DNA from: Coriobacteriaceae bacterium AM100-PB1-1D-6A
GTDB lineage: Bacteria > Actinomycetota > Coriobacteriia > Coriobacteriales > Coriobacteriaceae
Assembly (NCBI GenBank): GCA_027660625.1
Contig: JAQDNC010000001.1
Span: 1 to 64,000, forward strand
DNA length: 64,000 bases
Direction of reading: 5' to 3'
Shown: piece after piece, positions 36,349 through 44,383 of the stretch
How the letters are laid out: every line of letters begins with the position of its first letter
Numbering within the stretch: the stretch's first letter is position 1
Position numbers and translations under genes: made by a program
The notes under the pieces: generated by a model
What the model was told of the DNA's origin: nothing
What the model saw: only the letters and a program-made list of their open reading frames with translations
Databases searched by the model: none

Positions 36349-36795
36349 GTGCGTGCGGTGGTACAGCGCGTGCTCAACGCCGGCGTGACAGTCGACGGCG
36401 AGTGCGTGGGCCGTATTGGACGCGGCTACCTGGTGCTGCTGGGCGTGGGCCACGGCGACACACGCGCCGAAGCCGACAAGCTGTGGGGCAAGCTCCGCGG
36501 GCTGCGTATCAACGAGGATGAGAACGGCAAGACCAACTTGGCGCTGGCGGATGTCGACGGCGAGGTGCTCGTGGTGTCGCAGTTCACGCTGTTTGCCGAC
36601 TGCCGCCACGGCCGCCGTCCGTCGTTTACGGACGCCGGCGCGCCCGATGTCGCTAACGAACTTTACGAGTACTTTCTGACACTCGTCGCTCAGGACGTTG
36701 AGCATGTGGCGCACGGTATCTTTGGCGCCGATATGAAGGTCGACCTGGTCAACGACGGTCCGTTCACCATCGTCCTCGACACCGATAGTCTGTAA
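36349..36795 (+). CDS. dtd: D-aminoacyl-tRNA deacylase
   Basis: Dtd hydrolyses mischarged D-aminoacyl-tRNAs. The 148-residue product is full length, with [18 protein letters not shown], the catalytic [17 protein letters not shown] and the cross-subunit Gly-cisPro-type segment near AGAPDVA. It starts with GTG 3 bases after the rdgB stop, within a GAGGAGTAGG site. The stop is followed directly by a dispersed CCCAAATTGACTAC motif on the other strand. Confidence 0.94.
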   Translation: MRAVVQRVLNAGVTVDGECVGRIGRGYLVLLGVGHGDTRAEADKLWGKLRGLRINEDENGKTNLALADVDGEVLVVSQFTLFADCRHGRRPSFTDAGAPDVANELYEYFLTLVAQDVEHVAHGIFGADMKVDLVNDGPFTIVLDTDSL

Positions 36796-36822
36796 GTAGT
36801 CAATTTGGGACCGGGCTTTTTT
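36796..36822 (-). repeat. Dispersed CCCAAATTGACTAC motif, copy 2, abutting the dtd stop
   Basis: GTAGTCAATTTGGGACCGGG then CTTTTTT follows the TAA of dtd without a gap. Read on the minus strand it matches 2339-2365. In this orientation the T-run could help termination of dtd transcripts. Confidence 0.6.
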
Positions 36823-36925
36823 AGCTGCTTGCGTATGGCTGCAACAGGGTGCTATAGTATTAGAGTTTTGTCTATCTTAGGGGTATTATCCCCTTTTTGA
36901 ATTGCACCCTCTGGAGGCCCTATTC

Positions 36926-37222
36926 ATGGAAGAGATGGAAGTCAATCACGTCGACGACATCCACGAGAAGCTGACCGATATGGTGGGCGATCGCGTCAAG
37001 GTTAAGGCCAACATGGGCCGTACCCGCGTCATCGAGCGCATGGGCACCATCAAGAGCGTCCACCCCGCTGTCTTTATCGTTGAGGTTGACGAGCGTCGCG
37101 GCCGCAAATCGCGTCAGTCCTACCAGTACATCGATGTCCTTACCGGCCAGGTCGAACTGTTCGACCCCGAGAGCGGCGAACATATCTTTACCCCGCTCGG
37201 CAACCAGCTCGAGGAGCACTAA
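36926..37222 (+). CDS. veg: Veg family protein
   Basis: This 98-residue protein is of the Veg family, linked in Bacillus to biofilm gene control; its molecular role is unsettled. IHEKLTDMVGDRVKVKANMG at about 11-30 and KSVHPAVFIVEV are family motifs. It carries an extra C-terminal acidic stretch (QVELFDPESGEHIF). The ATG at 36926 follows TGGAGG by 9 bases. The gene lies 2 bases before ispE; veg-ispE is a conserved pairing. Confidence 0.9.
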   Translation: MEEMEVNHVDDIHEKLTDMVGDRVKVKANMGRTRVIERMGTIKSVHPAVFIVEVDERRGRKSRQSYQYIDVLTGQVELFDPESGEHIFTPLGNQLEEH

Positions 37223-37224
37223 CG

Positions 37225-38121
37225 GTGACCGATCGGTCCCTCATCCTTACCGCGCCGGCAAAGATTAACCTCTATCTGGGGGTTCATACCGAGCGCGACG
37301 CCCGCGGCTATCACAGGGTCGATTCCCTGATGGCAGCCGTCGGTCTAGCCGATGCCGTGACGGTCACGCCGGCGCAGGCGTTGACCGTCCAGACGGTTCC
37401 GGCATCCGATTTTCCCATGCAAAAAAATACGGCCTATCGGGCGGCAATCGCTATGGCCGAGCGTTACGGTCGCGATGCCAACGTGTGCGTGACGATCGAA
37501 AAGCGTATCCCGCTGTGCGCCGGCCTGGGAGGCCCCTCGACGGATGCCGCTGCGGTCATCGTTGCCTTGGCCGAGCTGTGGGGTATCGACCGTGCCGACC
37601 CCGCGCTCGATGACATCGCTCGCGGTATCGGCGCCGACGTGCCGTTCTTTTTGCACACGAGTCCCGCACTCTACGTCGGCGGGGGAGATGTGCTGGCCAC
37701 TGAGTATCCTGTGCTTCCGGCGACACCTGTCGTATTGGTCAAACCGCACGAGACGAGCGTTTCAACGGTTGAAGCGTATCGACGATTTGATGAGAGCCCG
37801 GTGCCCGCGGAAAAACCCGATGCGATTGCTTCTGTCTTACGCGCCGGCGATGCCGAGGCGGCATATGCGCTCGTTCATAACAATCTGGGCGTCATATCCG
37901 CGCAGATGGAGCCGCGGATCCAGGCGGTTCTCGACTGGCTGCGCGCACAGGAGGGAACCGTTGCCGTGGACGTGTGCGGTTCGGGTGCCTGCTCGTTTGC
38001 CATTTGTGATACCGTCGCTGCAGCAGCCCATCTTGCGGGAGCTGCCCAGCAAAATGGCTGGTGGGCCTGCACGACTGAGCTCATTCCCAACACGGTTCGC
38101 ATCGAAGTGCCAAAGAAGTAA
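37225..38121 (+). CDS. ispE: 4-diphosphocytidyl-2-C-methyl-D-erythritol kinase
   Basis: IspE is the ATP-dependent kinase of the MEP isoprenoid pathway. The 298-residue GHMP kinase has the substrate-binding APAKINLYLGV at about 9-19, the ATP loop IPLCAGLGGPSTDAAAV near 92-108 and ADVPFFL. It starts with GTG directly after veg. The other MEP genes ispD and ispF are at 58823-60035 in this window. tRNA-Pro follows 49 bases downstream. Confidence 0.95.
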   Translation: MTDRSLILTAPAKINLYLGVHTERDARGYHRVDSLMAAVGLADAVTVTPAQALTVQTVPASDFPMQKNTAYRAAIAMAERYGRDANVCVTIEKRIPLCAGLGGPSTDAAAVIVALAELWGIDRADPALDDIARGIGADVPFFLHTSPALYVGGGDVLATEYPVLPATPVVLVKPHETSVSTVEAYRRFDESPVPAEKPDAIASVLRAGDAEAAYALVHNNLGVISAQMEPRIQAVLDWLRAQEGTVAVDVCGSGACSFAICDTVAAAAHLAGAAQQNGWWACTTELIPNTVRIEVPKK

Positions 38122-38170
38122 AAATTTCTCTAGCACGCGACGGAAATCTTTGTTACTATAGTCGAGCTAA

Positions 38171-38247
38171 CGGGTTGTGGCTCAGTTTGGTAGAGCACTG
38201 CGTTCGGGACGCAGGGGTCGCTGGTTCAAATCCAGTCAACCCGACCA
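38171..38247 (+). tRNA. tRNA-Pro (anticodon CGG)
   Basis: The acceptor CGGGTTG pairs with CAACCCG. The anticodon stem-loop CTGCG TTCGGGA CGCAG gives CGG, the T-arm is CTGGTTCAAATCCAG, and A plus an encoded CCA ends it. A strong terminator follows within 12 bases. Confidence 0.97.
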
Positions 38248-38257
38248 GAGCATGAGG

Positions 38258-38287
38258 AGGGACCGCTTCTTGCGGTCCCTTTTTTTA
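38258..38287 (+). terminator. Terminator after tRNA-Pro
   Basis: AGGGACCGC and GCGGTCCCT around a 4-5 base loop are followed by seven T. Confidence 0.9.
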
Positions 38288-38359
38288 GCTATTGTTGTGA
38301 TACCGCGATACCCGCGGTATACTCATTCGAGCTTGTCTCGCTGTATTGTGGAGGTCTAC

Positions 38360-38635
38360 ATGTTTGGACTGAGGGCTCCTGAGCTCATCATTATTCTCGT
38401 CGTTGTCCTGATTATCTTCGGGCCCAAGAACCTGCCGAAGCTCGGCAAGTCCCTCGGCTCTACCGTCAAGAATATCCGCGAGGGTATGGAGGGCGACGAT
38501 AAGGCCGAGACCAAGCAGGCCGAGGAGGTCGTGGTCGAGCAGTCCGAGGAGGACAAGGAGATCGCTGAGCTCGAGGCCAAGCTCGCTGCTGCCAAGAAGA
38601 AGCAGGCAGAGGACAGCGACGCGGACGCAGAGTAG
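38360..38635 (+). CDS. tatA: Twin-arginine translocase subunit TatA/E
   Basis: This protein forms the pore-like component of Tat export of folded proteins. The 91-residue product has one N-terminal membrane helix (PELIIILVVVLIIFGPKNLP at about 6-25), the hallmark FGPKNLPKLGKSLG hinge and amphipathic helix, and a highly charged Glu/Lys tail. ATG at 38360 follows GTGGAGG; the longer upstream frame runs back into tRNA-Pro and is not used. No tatC or tatB is adjacent. Confidence 0.93.
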   Translation: MFGLRAPELIIILVVVLIIFGPKNLPKLGKSLGSTVKNIREGMEGDDKAETKQAEEVVVEQSEEDKEIAELEAKLAAAKKKQAEDSDADAE

Positions 38636-38660
38636 TCCCATCCCTTTGGGGTGAGCACCT

Positions 38661-38694
38661 GACCGGCTTGCCCGCAGGCTAGCCGGTCTTTTTC
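38661..38694 (+). terminator. Terminator after tatA
   Basis: GACCGGCT and AGCCGGTC pair across 14 bases and are followed by TTTTT. Confidence 0.85.
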
Positions 38695-38741
38695 GTTTTG
38701 TTGACAGTTGATTGTTTGATCAGAGTTGGGGAGATATCCGT

Positions 38742-39212
38742 ATGGACGCAAGCCAGATCGTACTGACCGCTGAGGGCCGCCAGAAGCTCGTCGAGGAGCT
38801 CGCTTGGCGTGAGGGCGATTACGCCAAGGAGATCGTCGAGGACATCAAGGAAGCCCGCGCGTTCGGCGACCTTTCGGAGAACTCCGAGTACGACGCCGCT
38901 AAGGACAAGCAGGCCCAGAACGCCGCTCGTATTGCCGAGATCCAGGCCATCCTTGCCAACGCTCAGGTTGCTGCCACCACAGGTGATCTGACCGTCTCCA
39001 TCGGTTCCACCGTTTCTCTGATTGATCCCAACGGTGAGGTCATGGAAGTCACGCTCGTCGGTACCACCGAGACCAACTCGCTCGAGCACAAGATTTCCAA
39101 CGAGTCTCCGGTCGGTCACGCCATCATCGGTCACGGCGAGGGCGACTCCGTCGAGGTCGTTACGCCTTCCGGCAAGACTCGCGTCTACACCATCGCCAAG
39201 ATTGCACGCTAG
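38742..39212 (+). CDS. greA: Transcription elongation factor GreA
   Basis: GreA rescues backtracked RNA polymerase by promoting transcript cleavage. The 156-residue product has the N-terminal coiled coil with the catalytic acidic tip FGDLSENSEYDAAKDKQA (about 43-60) and the C-terminal FKBP-like domain with ESPVGHAIIGHGEGD. The start is ATG at 38742, after GGGGAGA. It lies upstream of lysS, a common greA-lysS order in Actinomycetota, with a terminator between them. Confidence 0.96.
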   Translation: MDASQIVLTAEGRQKLVEELAWREGDYAKEIVEDIKEARAFGDLSENSEYDAAKDKQAQNAARIAEIQAILANAQVAATTGDLTVSIGSTVSLIDPNGEVMEVTLVGTTETNSLEHKISNESPVGHAIIGHGEGDSVEVVTPSGKTRVYTIAKIAR

Positions 39213-39240
39213 ACCACGGTCCCGCGTAAAGGTATGTTTT

Positions 39241-39274
39241 CGCTCCCTGGGACCGAATCCTGGGGAGCGTTTTA
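39241..39274 (+). terminator. Terminator between greA and lysS
   Basis: CGCTCCC and GGGAGCG (with GGA/TCC inside) are followed by TTTTAG, only 18 bases before the lysS start. Confidence 0.8.
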
Positions 39275-39291
39275 GTTTGAGGAGTTAACTT

Positions 39292-41256
39292 ATGGCAGAG
39301 AACCAGAACGCCGCAGATCAGGCATCGACGCTCAACGACGAGCGCGCCACCCGCCTGGCCAAGCGCGCCGCCCTGTTCGAGGCGGGCCAGAACCCCTATC
39401 CCGAGCACTCTGAGCTTGAGGACTACGTTGCCGATATCGAGGCTAAGTACGCCGAGCTTGCCGATGGCGAGGACACCGAGGACGTCGTGAAGATCGCCGG
39501 CCGTGTGGTCGCCAAGCGCGGTCAGGGCAAGATCATGTTCATCGTCGTACGCGATGCGACTGCCGAGATTCAGCTGTTCTGCCGCATCAACGACATGGAC
39601 GAGGCTGCCTGGAATACGCTCAAGTCCCTCGACCTGGGCGACATCCTGGGCGTGACCGGCGTGGTTGTGCGCACCCAGCGCGGCCAGCTTTCCGTTGCCC
39701 CTAAGAGCGCGACCCTGCTTGCCAAGGCCGTTCGTCCGCTGCCCGAGAAGTTCCACGGTCTTTCCGACAAGGAGACCCGCTATCGCCAGCGCTATGTTGA
39801 CCTGATCGCCAACGACGATGTTCGCGAGACGTTCCGTAAGCGTTCGCAGATTCTCTCCACCTTCCGTCGCTTTATGGAGTCCGACGGCTACATGGAGGTC
39901 GAGACCCCCATCCTGCAGACCATCCAGGGCGGCGCTACTGCCAAGCCGTTCATCACGCACTTCAACGCGCTCGATCAGGAGTGCTACCTGCGCATTGCTA
40001 CCGAGCTGCACCTCAAGCGCTGCATCGTCGGCGGTTTTGAGCGCGTGTTCGAGATCGGCCGTATCTTCCGTAACGAGGGCATGGACCTTACCCACAACCC
40101 CGAGTTCACCACGATGGAGGCCTATCGTGCCTTCTCCGACCTCGAGGGCATGAAGGCGCTCGCCCAGGGTGTCATTAAGGCGGCTAACAAGGCCATCGGC
40201 AACCCCGAGGTCATCGAGTACCAGGGCCAGACCATCGACCTTTCTGGTGAGTGGGCCAGCCGTCCCATGACCGACATCGTTTCCGACGTGCTCGGCAAGC
40301 AGGTCACCATCGACACGCCGGTCGAGGAGCTTGCTGCCGCCGCGCGCGAGAAGGGCCTGGAGATTAAGCCCGAGTGGACCGCCGGCAAGATTATCGCCGA
40401 GATCTATGACGAGCTGGGCGAGGACACCATCGTCAACCCCACCTTCGTGTGCGATTACCCCATCGAGGTTAGCCCGCTTGCCAAGCGCTTTGAGCATGAT
40501 CCGCGCCTGACCCATCGCTTTGAGCTGGTCATCGCCGGTCACGAGTACGCGAACGCGTTCTCCGAGCTCAACGACCCGGTCGACCAGGCCGAGCGCTTCG
40601 CTGCCCAGATGGCCGAGAAGGCCGGCGGCGACGATGAGGCCATGGAGTACGATGAGGATTACGTGCGTGCCCTCGAGTACGGTATGCCTCCCGCGGGCGG
40701 CATCGGCATCGGTATCGACCGCGTGGTCATGCTGCTCACCAACCAGGCTTCCATCCGCGACGTGCTGCTGTTCCCGCACATGAAGCCCGAGAAGGGTTTC
40801 CAGTCCGGTGCCGCTGCTGCCAAGGCCGCCGAGGCCGGCAACGCCGCGAGCCCCTTCGTCAAGCCGCTTAAGCCCACGGTTGATTATTCCAAGATTGCCG
40901 TTGAGCCGCTGTTTGAGGAGTTCGTCGACTTTGATACCTTCTCCAAGAGCGACTTCCGCGCCGTGAAGGTCAAGGCATGCGAGGCCGTCAAGAAGTCCAA
41001 GAAGCTGCTGAACTTTACGCTCGATGACGGCACCGGCACCGACCGCACCATCCTCTCCGGCATTCACGATTATTACGAGCCCGAGGACCTGGTCGGCAAG
41101 ACCCTGCTCGCCATCACCAACCTGCCTCCGCGCAAGATGATGGGCATCCCCAGCTGTGGCATGCTCATCAGCGCCATCCACGAGGAGGAGGGCGAGGAGC
41201 GCCTCAACCTGATTCAGCTCGACGCTTCCATCCCTGCCGGCGCAAAGATGTACTAA
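39292..41256 (+). CDS. lysS: Lysyl-tRNA synthetase with C-terminal tRNA-binding domain
   Basis: This class II LysRS charges tRNA-Lys. Residues 1-about 505 are a normal bacterial enzyme: an OB-fold anticodon domain, then motif 2 FRNEGMDLTHNPEFTTMEAY near 262 and motif 3 GGIGIGIDRVVMLL near 465. About residues 540-654 form an additional Trbp111/EMAP-II type tRNA-binding domain (FVDFDTFSKSDFRAVKVKAC, then NLPPRKMMGIPSCGMLISA), more usually seen at the end of MetRS. At 654 residues it is about 150 longer than standard LysRS. The ATG follows GAGGAG. A terminator lies at 41336. Confidence 0.95.
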   Translation: MAENQNAADQASTLNDERATRLAKRAALFEAGQNPYPEHSELEDYVADIEAKYAELADGEDTEDVVKIAGRVVAKRGQGKIMFIVVRDATAEIQLFCRINDMDEAAWNTLKSLDLGDILGVTGVVVRTQRGQLSVAPKSATLLAKAVRPLPEKFHGLSDKETRYRQRYVDLIANDDVRETFRKRSQILSTFRRFMESDGYMEVETPILQTIQGGATAKPFITHFNALDQECYLRIATELHLKRCIVGGFERVFEIGRIFRNEGMDLTHNPEFTTMEAYRAFSDLEGMKALAQGVIKAANKAIGNPEVIEYQGQTIDLSGEWASRPMTDIVSDVLGKQVTIDTPVEELAAAAREKGLEIKPEWTAGKIIAEIYDELGEDTIVNPTFVCDYPIEVSPLAKRFEHDPRLTHRFELVIAGHEYANAFSELNDPVDQAERFAAQMAEKAGGDDEAMEYDEDYVRALEYGMPPAGGIGIGIDRVVMLLTNQASIRDVLLFPHMKPEKGFQSGAAAAKAAEAGNAASPFVKPLKPTVDYSKIAVEPLFEEFVDFDTFSKSDFRAVKVKACEAVKKSKKLLNFTLDDGTGTDRTILSGIHDYYEPEDLVGKTLLAITNLPPRKMMGIPSCGMLISAIHEEEGEERLNLIQLDASIPAGAKMY

Positions 41257-41335
41257 CTAGTTACGCGGTTCTACGAACCGCGTAACGGCTCGACGCTGCG
41301 CGGGCCGCATTTGGGCAATCTGACGTTCAACTTCA
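41257..41335. repeat. Perfect hairpin and start of an inverted-repeat region after lysS
   Basis: GTTACGCGGTTC (41260-41271) and GAACCGCGTAAC (41275-41286) form a 12-bp perfect stem on a 3-base loop, 3 bases after the lysS stop. GGGCCGCATTTGGGCAA (41302) then pairs imperfectly with TTGCCTCAAATGCGACCC (41379-41396), enclosing the terminator. Confidence 0.75.
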
Positions 41336-41368
41336 AGGGCGCGACCAGAAGGTCAGCGCCCTTTCGTT
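41336..41368 (+). terminator. Terminator of lysS
   Basis: AGGGCGC / GCGCCCT with ACC/GGT inside is followed by TTTCGTTTC. It is nested inside the wider inverted repeat 41302-41396. Confidence 0.7.
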
Positions 41369-41374
41369 TCACGC

Positions 41375-41545
41375 CACCTTGCCTCAAATGCGACCCGCTC
41401 GCTGACTTATGCTCAACCTGCGGCGCCATTTTGCTTGAAGGCACCTTGCTCGCTCTGGCGGGCTTTCGCTGTCCGTCCTCTACCTGCGGCGTTGCCCTGG
41501 TTGGCACTTAGGGACGTTCCTCTTGTGCCGGCACTTGGGGACGGT
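41375..41545. repeat. Gene-free repeat cluster with GGGACG elements
   Basis: Two diverged direct units share CACCTTGC at the start and ACCTGCGGCG at the end (about 41375-41428 and 41442-41494). They are followed by GGCAC-TTAGGGACGTTCCT-C-TTGTGCC and a second GGCACTTGGGGACGGTCCT. No ORF here is convincing. Confidence 0.55.
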
Positions 41546-41674
41546 CCTAGCCGCCTGGGGTCTACCGGTGCATTGGGGGTTTACGCCTTCCGTGCATGAC
41601 AGTCGTCTCTTTTATGTTTCCTTTAGCCGTCGCTGCCTAGGATGGGGGTTAGTCGGTAGGAAGGGAGCGTCTGT

Positions 41675-43243
41675 ATGGACGACGCGAGCGATCGTGCAAT
41701 CGAAGAGGACATGCTCAATCAGTTCAACTATTTTGATGATGAGGACGAGGAGCCGATCGACCGTCGCGAGCCGGCATCGCTTGACTCATTTGACCTAGTG
41801 GGTGAAGGGGCTGATGAGGTTGAGAATGAATCGACGGAACCCCCACAGCCTTCGCGCCCCGACCCGCTGCTTTCGAGAATCTCTTTGCACCACGGTGTCC
41901 GTGCCGGCGCCCTCCATATGAAAACCGACTGGCGCCAGATCGTGACGGCGGGCGATGAGCTTGCCGTCGATGCGCCGCTCACCGATAAGTCATCCATCAT
42001 CTGCCGCACCGGTATGCTTATGCTCGCGAGCGGAACGGGTGCCTGGCGTGTACGCGATACCATGAATCGCGTTGCCGCCGTACTCGGTGTCACCGTCCAC
42101 GTTGACTTAAGTCTTCTGTCGTTTGAGTGCACCTGCATCGAAGATGGCCACTGCTTTAACGAGGTTGTCAGCCTGCCCACAACGGGAGTCAATACCCATC
42201 GCATTTGGATGATGGAGAGCTTCCTAAAGGAAATCGAGACGTATGGGCGCCGGTTTACCGTGCACGAATACCACGAGATGCTCAAGACCGTTGAGAGTTC
42301 AAAACCCGATTACTCTCCCTGGCAACAGGGCCTTGCGGCAGCTTGTGCTTGCGGCGCCTTCGTCTTTTTGCTCGGCGGCGGCCCTATCGAGATGGCCTGC
42401 GCATTCGTAGGCGCTGGTGTTGGCAACTTTGCTCGCTCTCATATTCTCAAGCAGGGTCTTGGCCAGTTTAGCGCGCTGACGATTGGCGTTGCGCTCGCTT
42501 GCGTTTCGTATCTGCTGGCATTGCTCGGCCTTGGCCAGGTCGTACCGGGGGCAATGTCGCACCAAGAAGGCTATATCGGCGCCATGCTCTTTGTGATTCC
42601 CGGCTTTCCCCTCATTACGGCAGGCCTCGACATCGCTAAGCTCGACATGCGAAGCGGCATTGAGCGTCTTTCGTATGCTGTGTCGATTATTGTGATGGCG
42701 ACGCTCGTAGGTTGGATGGTTGCCGAGTGTGTTGGCCTGGCGCCGGACGACTTTGCGCCGCTCGGCCTTTCGCCGCTTGCCCTTACGCTCTTGCGCGTGG
42801 TAATGAGCTTCGTTGGCGTATTCGGCTTCTCAGTGATGTTCAACAGCCCGGTAAAGATGGCCACGGCAGCTGGGCTGATCGGCGCCGTGTCCAATACCCT
42901 TCGTCTGACCCTTGTCGATGGGCCGACGATGCTTCCCTTCCTGGGCCTCAGCGCGGGAATGCCTCCCGAGGCGGCTGCATTTATCGGGGCGCTCGTATCG
43001 GGTTTGCTGGCAAGCCTGGCAGAAATCAGGCTCACCTACCCACGTATCGCCCTCACGGTGCCATCGATTGTCATTATGGTGCCGGGCTTGTATCTGTATC
43101 GCTCGATGTATTACATGTGCACCTTCGACACGGTCAATATGCTCGGCTGGTTTGTGCGTGCAGTGCTCATCGTGGCGTTTCTGCCCGTTGGGCTGGGTGT
43201 GGCGCGCACCCTCACCGACCCTCGCTGGCGCCATACCAGCTAA
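41675..43243 (+). CDS. Threonine/serine exporter family protein (ThrE-like)
   Basis: This 522-residue protein of the ThrE family exports small amino acids such as threonine or serine. An acidic N-terminus (1-70) precedes the soluble DUF1212-type domain (about 75-205, with IICRTGMLMLASGTGAWRVRDTMNR in order). About ten membrane helices follow (210-515), including FVIPGFPLITAGLDIAKLDMRSG and PSIVIMVPGLYLYR, both family-typical. In Corynebacterium ThrE the two halves are likewise fused. ATG at 41675 follows GGAAGGGAG. A perfect GGGGACAGG-core palindrome begins at the base after its stop. Confidence 0.88.
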   Translation: MDDASDRAIEEDMLNQFNYFDDEDEEPIDRREPASLDSFDLVGEGADEVENESTEPPQPSRPDPLLSRISLHHGVRAGALHMKTDWRQIVTAGDELAVDAPLTDKSSIICRTGMLMLASGTGAWRVRDTMNRVAAVLGVTVHVDLSLLSFECTCIEDGHCFNEVVSLPTTGVNTHRIWMMESFLKEIETYGRRFTVHEYHEMLKTVESSKPDYSPWQQGLAAACACGAFVFLLGGGPIEMACAFVGAGVGNFARSHILKQGLGQFSALTIGVALACVSYLLALLGLGQVVPGAMSHQEGYIGAMLFVIPGFPLITAGLDIAKLDMRSGIERLSYAVSIIVMATLVGWMVAECVGLAPDDFAPLGLSPLALTLLRVVMSFVGVFGFSVMFNSPVKMATAAGLIGAVSNTLRLTLVDGPTMLPFLGLSAGMPPEAAAFIGALVSGLLASLAEIRLTYPRIALTVPSIVIMVPGLYLYRSMYYMCTFDTVNMLGWFVRAVLIVAFLPVGLGVARTLTDPRWRHTS

Positions 43244-43276
43244 TTGGTGCAAGGGGGACAGGTTACTTTGCACCAA
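43244..43276 (+). repeat. GGGGACAGG-core palindrome (copy E), perfect stem, abutting a stop codon
   Basis: TTGGTGCAA (43244-43252) and TTGCACCAA (43268-43276) are exact complements around GGGGGACAGGTTACT. The element starts at the base following the TAA of the ThrE-like gene. Confidence 0.85.
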
Positions 43277-43279
43277 ATG

Positions 43280-43346
43280 AGTTGCGGTGAAATAGGGACT
43301 GAATTGCTGCTTAAAGGGTCAAAACAGTCCGTATTCCACCGCAACT
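43280..43346. repeat. 21-bp-arm inverted repeat
   Basis: AGTTGCGGTGAAATAGGGAC then T (43280-43300) pairs with AGTCCGTATTCCACCGCAAC then T (43326-43346) with two mismatches around a 25-base loop. It lies 4 bases after element E. Confidence 0.75.
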
Positions 43347-43463
43347 TATGGGGTCGGGGGATTATCGGTGCCCTGCATCTTCATAAACTCAACGCTTACG
43401 AAGCGCATGCGTTTCGTGCTAGGCTGGTTCCACCACATAAGTAGTCGCAGACGCGCGTACCAC

Positions 43464-43512
43464 GGGCGGGCGAGATGAAGTCCCAACAGCTCCATCTCGC
43501 CCGCCCGTTTTT
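43464..43512 (+). terminator. Strong hairpin with T-run before the DUF2798 gene
   Basis: CGGGCGGGCGAGATG and CATCTCGCCCGCCCG pair perfectly around a 16-base loop and are followed by TTTTTG, 33 bases before the next start codon. A terminator so close upstream may be an attenuator for that gene. Confidence 0.75.
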
Positions 43513-43544
43513 GTTGTGCGCCGCGGCGCAACACAGAAAGGACC

Positions 43545-44102
43545 ATGCCCTTTATGCCTATCAACAAACGAGAGAGCCTGCTGTTCACCTTTATCATGTG
43601 CTTTTGCATGGTGCTCTGGATGAGCATCTACAACGTTGCCCTGCAGCACGGGGCCATCAACGGCGAGGTCGTTGCCGCTGCGTGGCTCGGCTTCCCCGTT
43701 GCCTATATCTTTGCCGTGTGCTGCGACCGGTTCGTCGCCAGCCCGCTTGCCAAGGGTTTCGCCTTTAAGTACTTGGTCACTCCGGGCAAGAGCTCGCCGC
43801 TCGCCATGACGCTCGCCGTCAGCTCCTACATGGTCGTTCCCATGGTCATCATCATGTCGCTCTACGGCGCGTGCGAAGGCCTGTTCCATATGCCCGGCGG
43901 CCCGCTTGCCAATCTGCAGGCGCTGCCGATGATGTGGCTCGTCAACATTCCGCATAATTTTGTGATGGCGCTGCCGTGGAACCTTTTGGTAGCCGGTCCG
44001 ATTTCCCACTTCGTCTTCCGTCGCGCCTTCCCTGTGGGGACGGTTTTCAAGGAGGAGCATGCCGAGCTCTTGGAGCAGGCTATGGCTCCTGAGTGCGAGT
44101 AG
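43545..44102 (+). CDS. DUF2798-type membrane protein
   Basis: This 185-residue protein has four membrane helices in two similar pairs (about 11-33 and 45-62; 82-105 and 130-155). The segments ESLLFTFIMCFCMVLWMSIY and NGEVVAAAWLGFPVAYIFA match the DUF2798 pattern, and the second half is a weaker copy. The function is unknown. ATG at 43545 follows GAAAGGA. It appears to be a single-gene unit between two strong hairpins. Confidence 0.75.
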   Translation: MPFMPINKRESLLFTFIMCFCMVLWMSIYNVALQHGAINGEVVAAAWLGFPVAYIFAVCCDRFVASPLAKGFAFKYLVTPGKSSPLAMTLAVSSYMVVPMVIIMSLYGACEGLFHMPGGPLANLQALPMMWLVNIPHNFVMALPWNLLVAGPISHFVFRRAFPVGTVFKEEHAELLEQAMAPECE

Positions 44103-44268
44103 CTCGCTTAGGGATCTGCTGAGCGCGGGCGACTTGCTTGGTTGGAGCCCTAAGCGTGGATAGCTCTCTCGGCGACATCGCGGGCGTGAGCGGTGCGCAT
44201 GACCGGAGGGCCCGTGCTGCTCCGTTGCCCGACGTGCTAGCGCGCAGAAGAATCTGTTGGTGCATTCG

Positions 44269-44301
44269 GCGGCTGCTGAAGCGTTTCGGCAGCCGCTTTT
44301 T
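44269..44301 (+). terminator. Terminator upstream of the activase operon
   Basis: GCGGCTGC and GCAGCCGC around a 12-base loop are followed by TTTTTAT. It isolates the TetR-controlled promoter that follows. Confidence 0.8.
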
Positions 44302-44313
44302 ATACGGAGTTTA

Positions 44314-44334
44314 AATACAACAGTCTGTTGTATT
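44314..44334. promoter_or_regulatory. Perfect palindromic operator for the TetR regulator
   Basis: AATACAACAG and its exact complement CTGTTGTATT surround a single central T, a 21-base palindrome 50 bases upstream of the activase start. A TATATC -10-like box lies at 44346. The TetR gene at 48807 is in the same operon, so autoregulation is the simplest reading. Sites of this shape with ACAACAG are common for TetR proteins of large activase operons. Confidence 0.75.
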
Positions 44335-44383
44335 ACGTAGAGTGGTATATCTCTAGCAGGAAAAATGCGAGAGACGGAGCATT

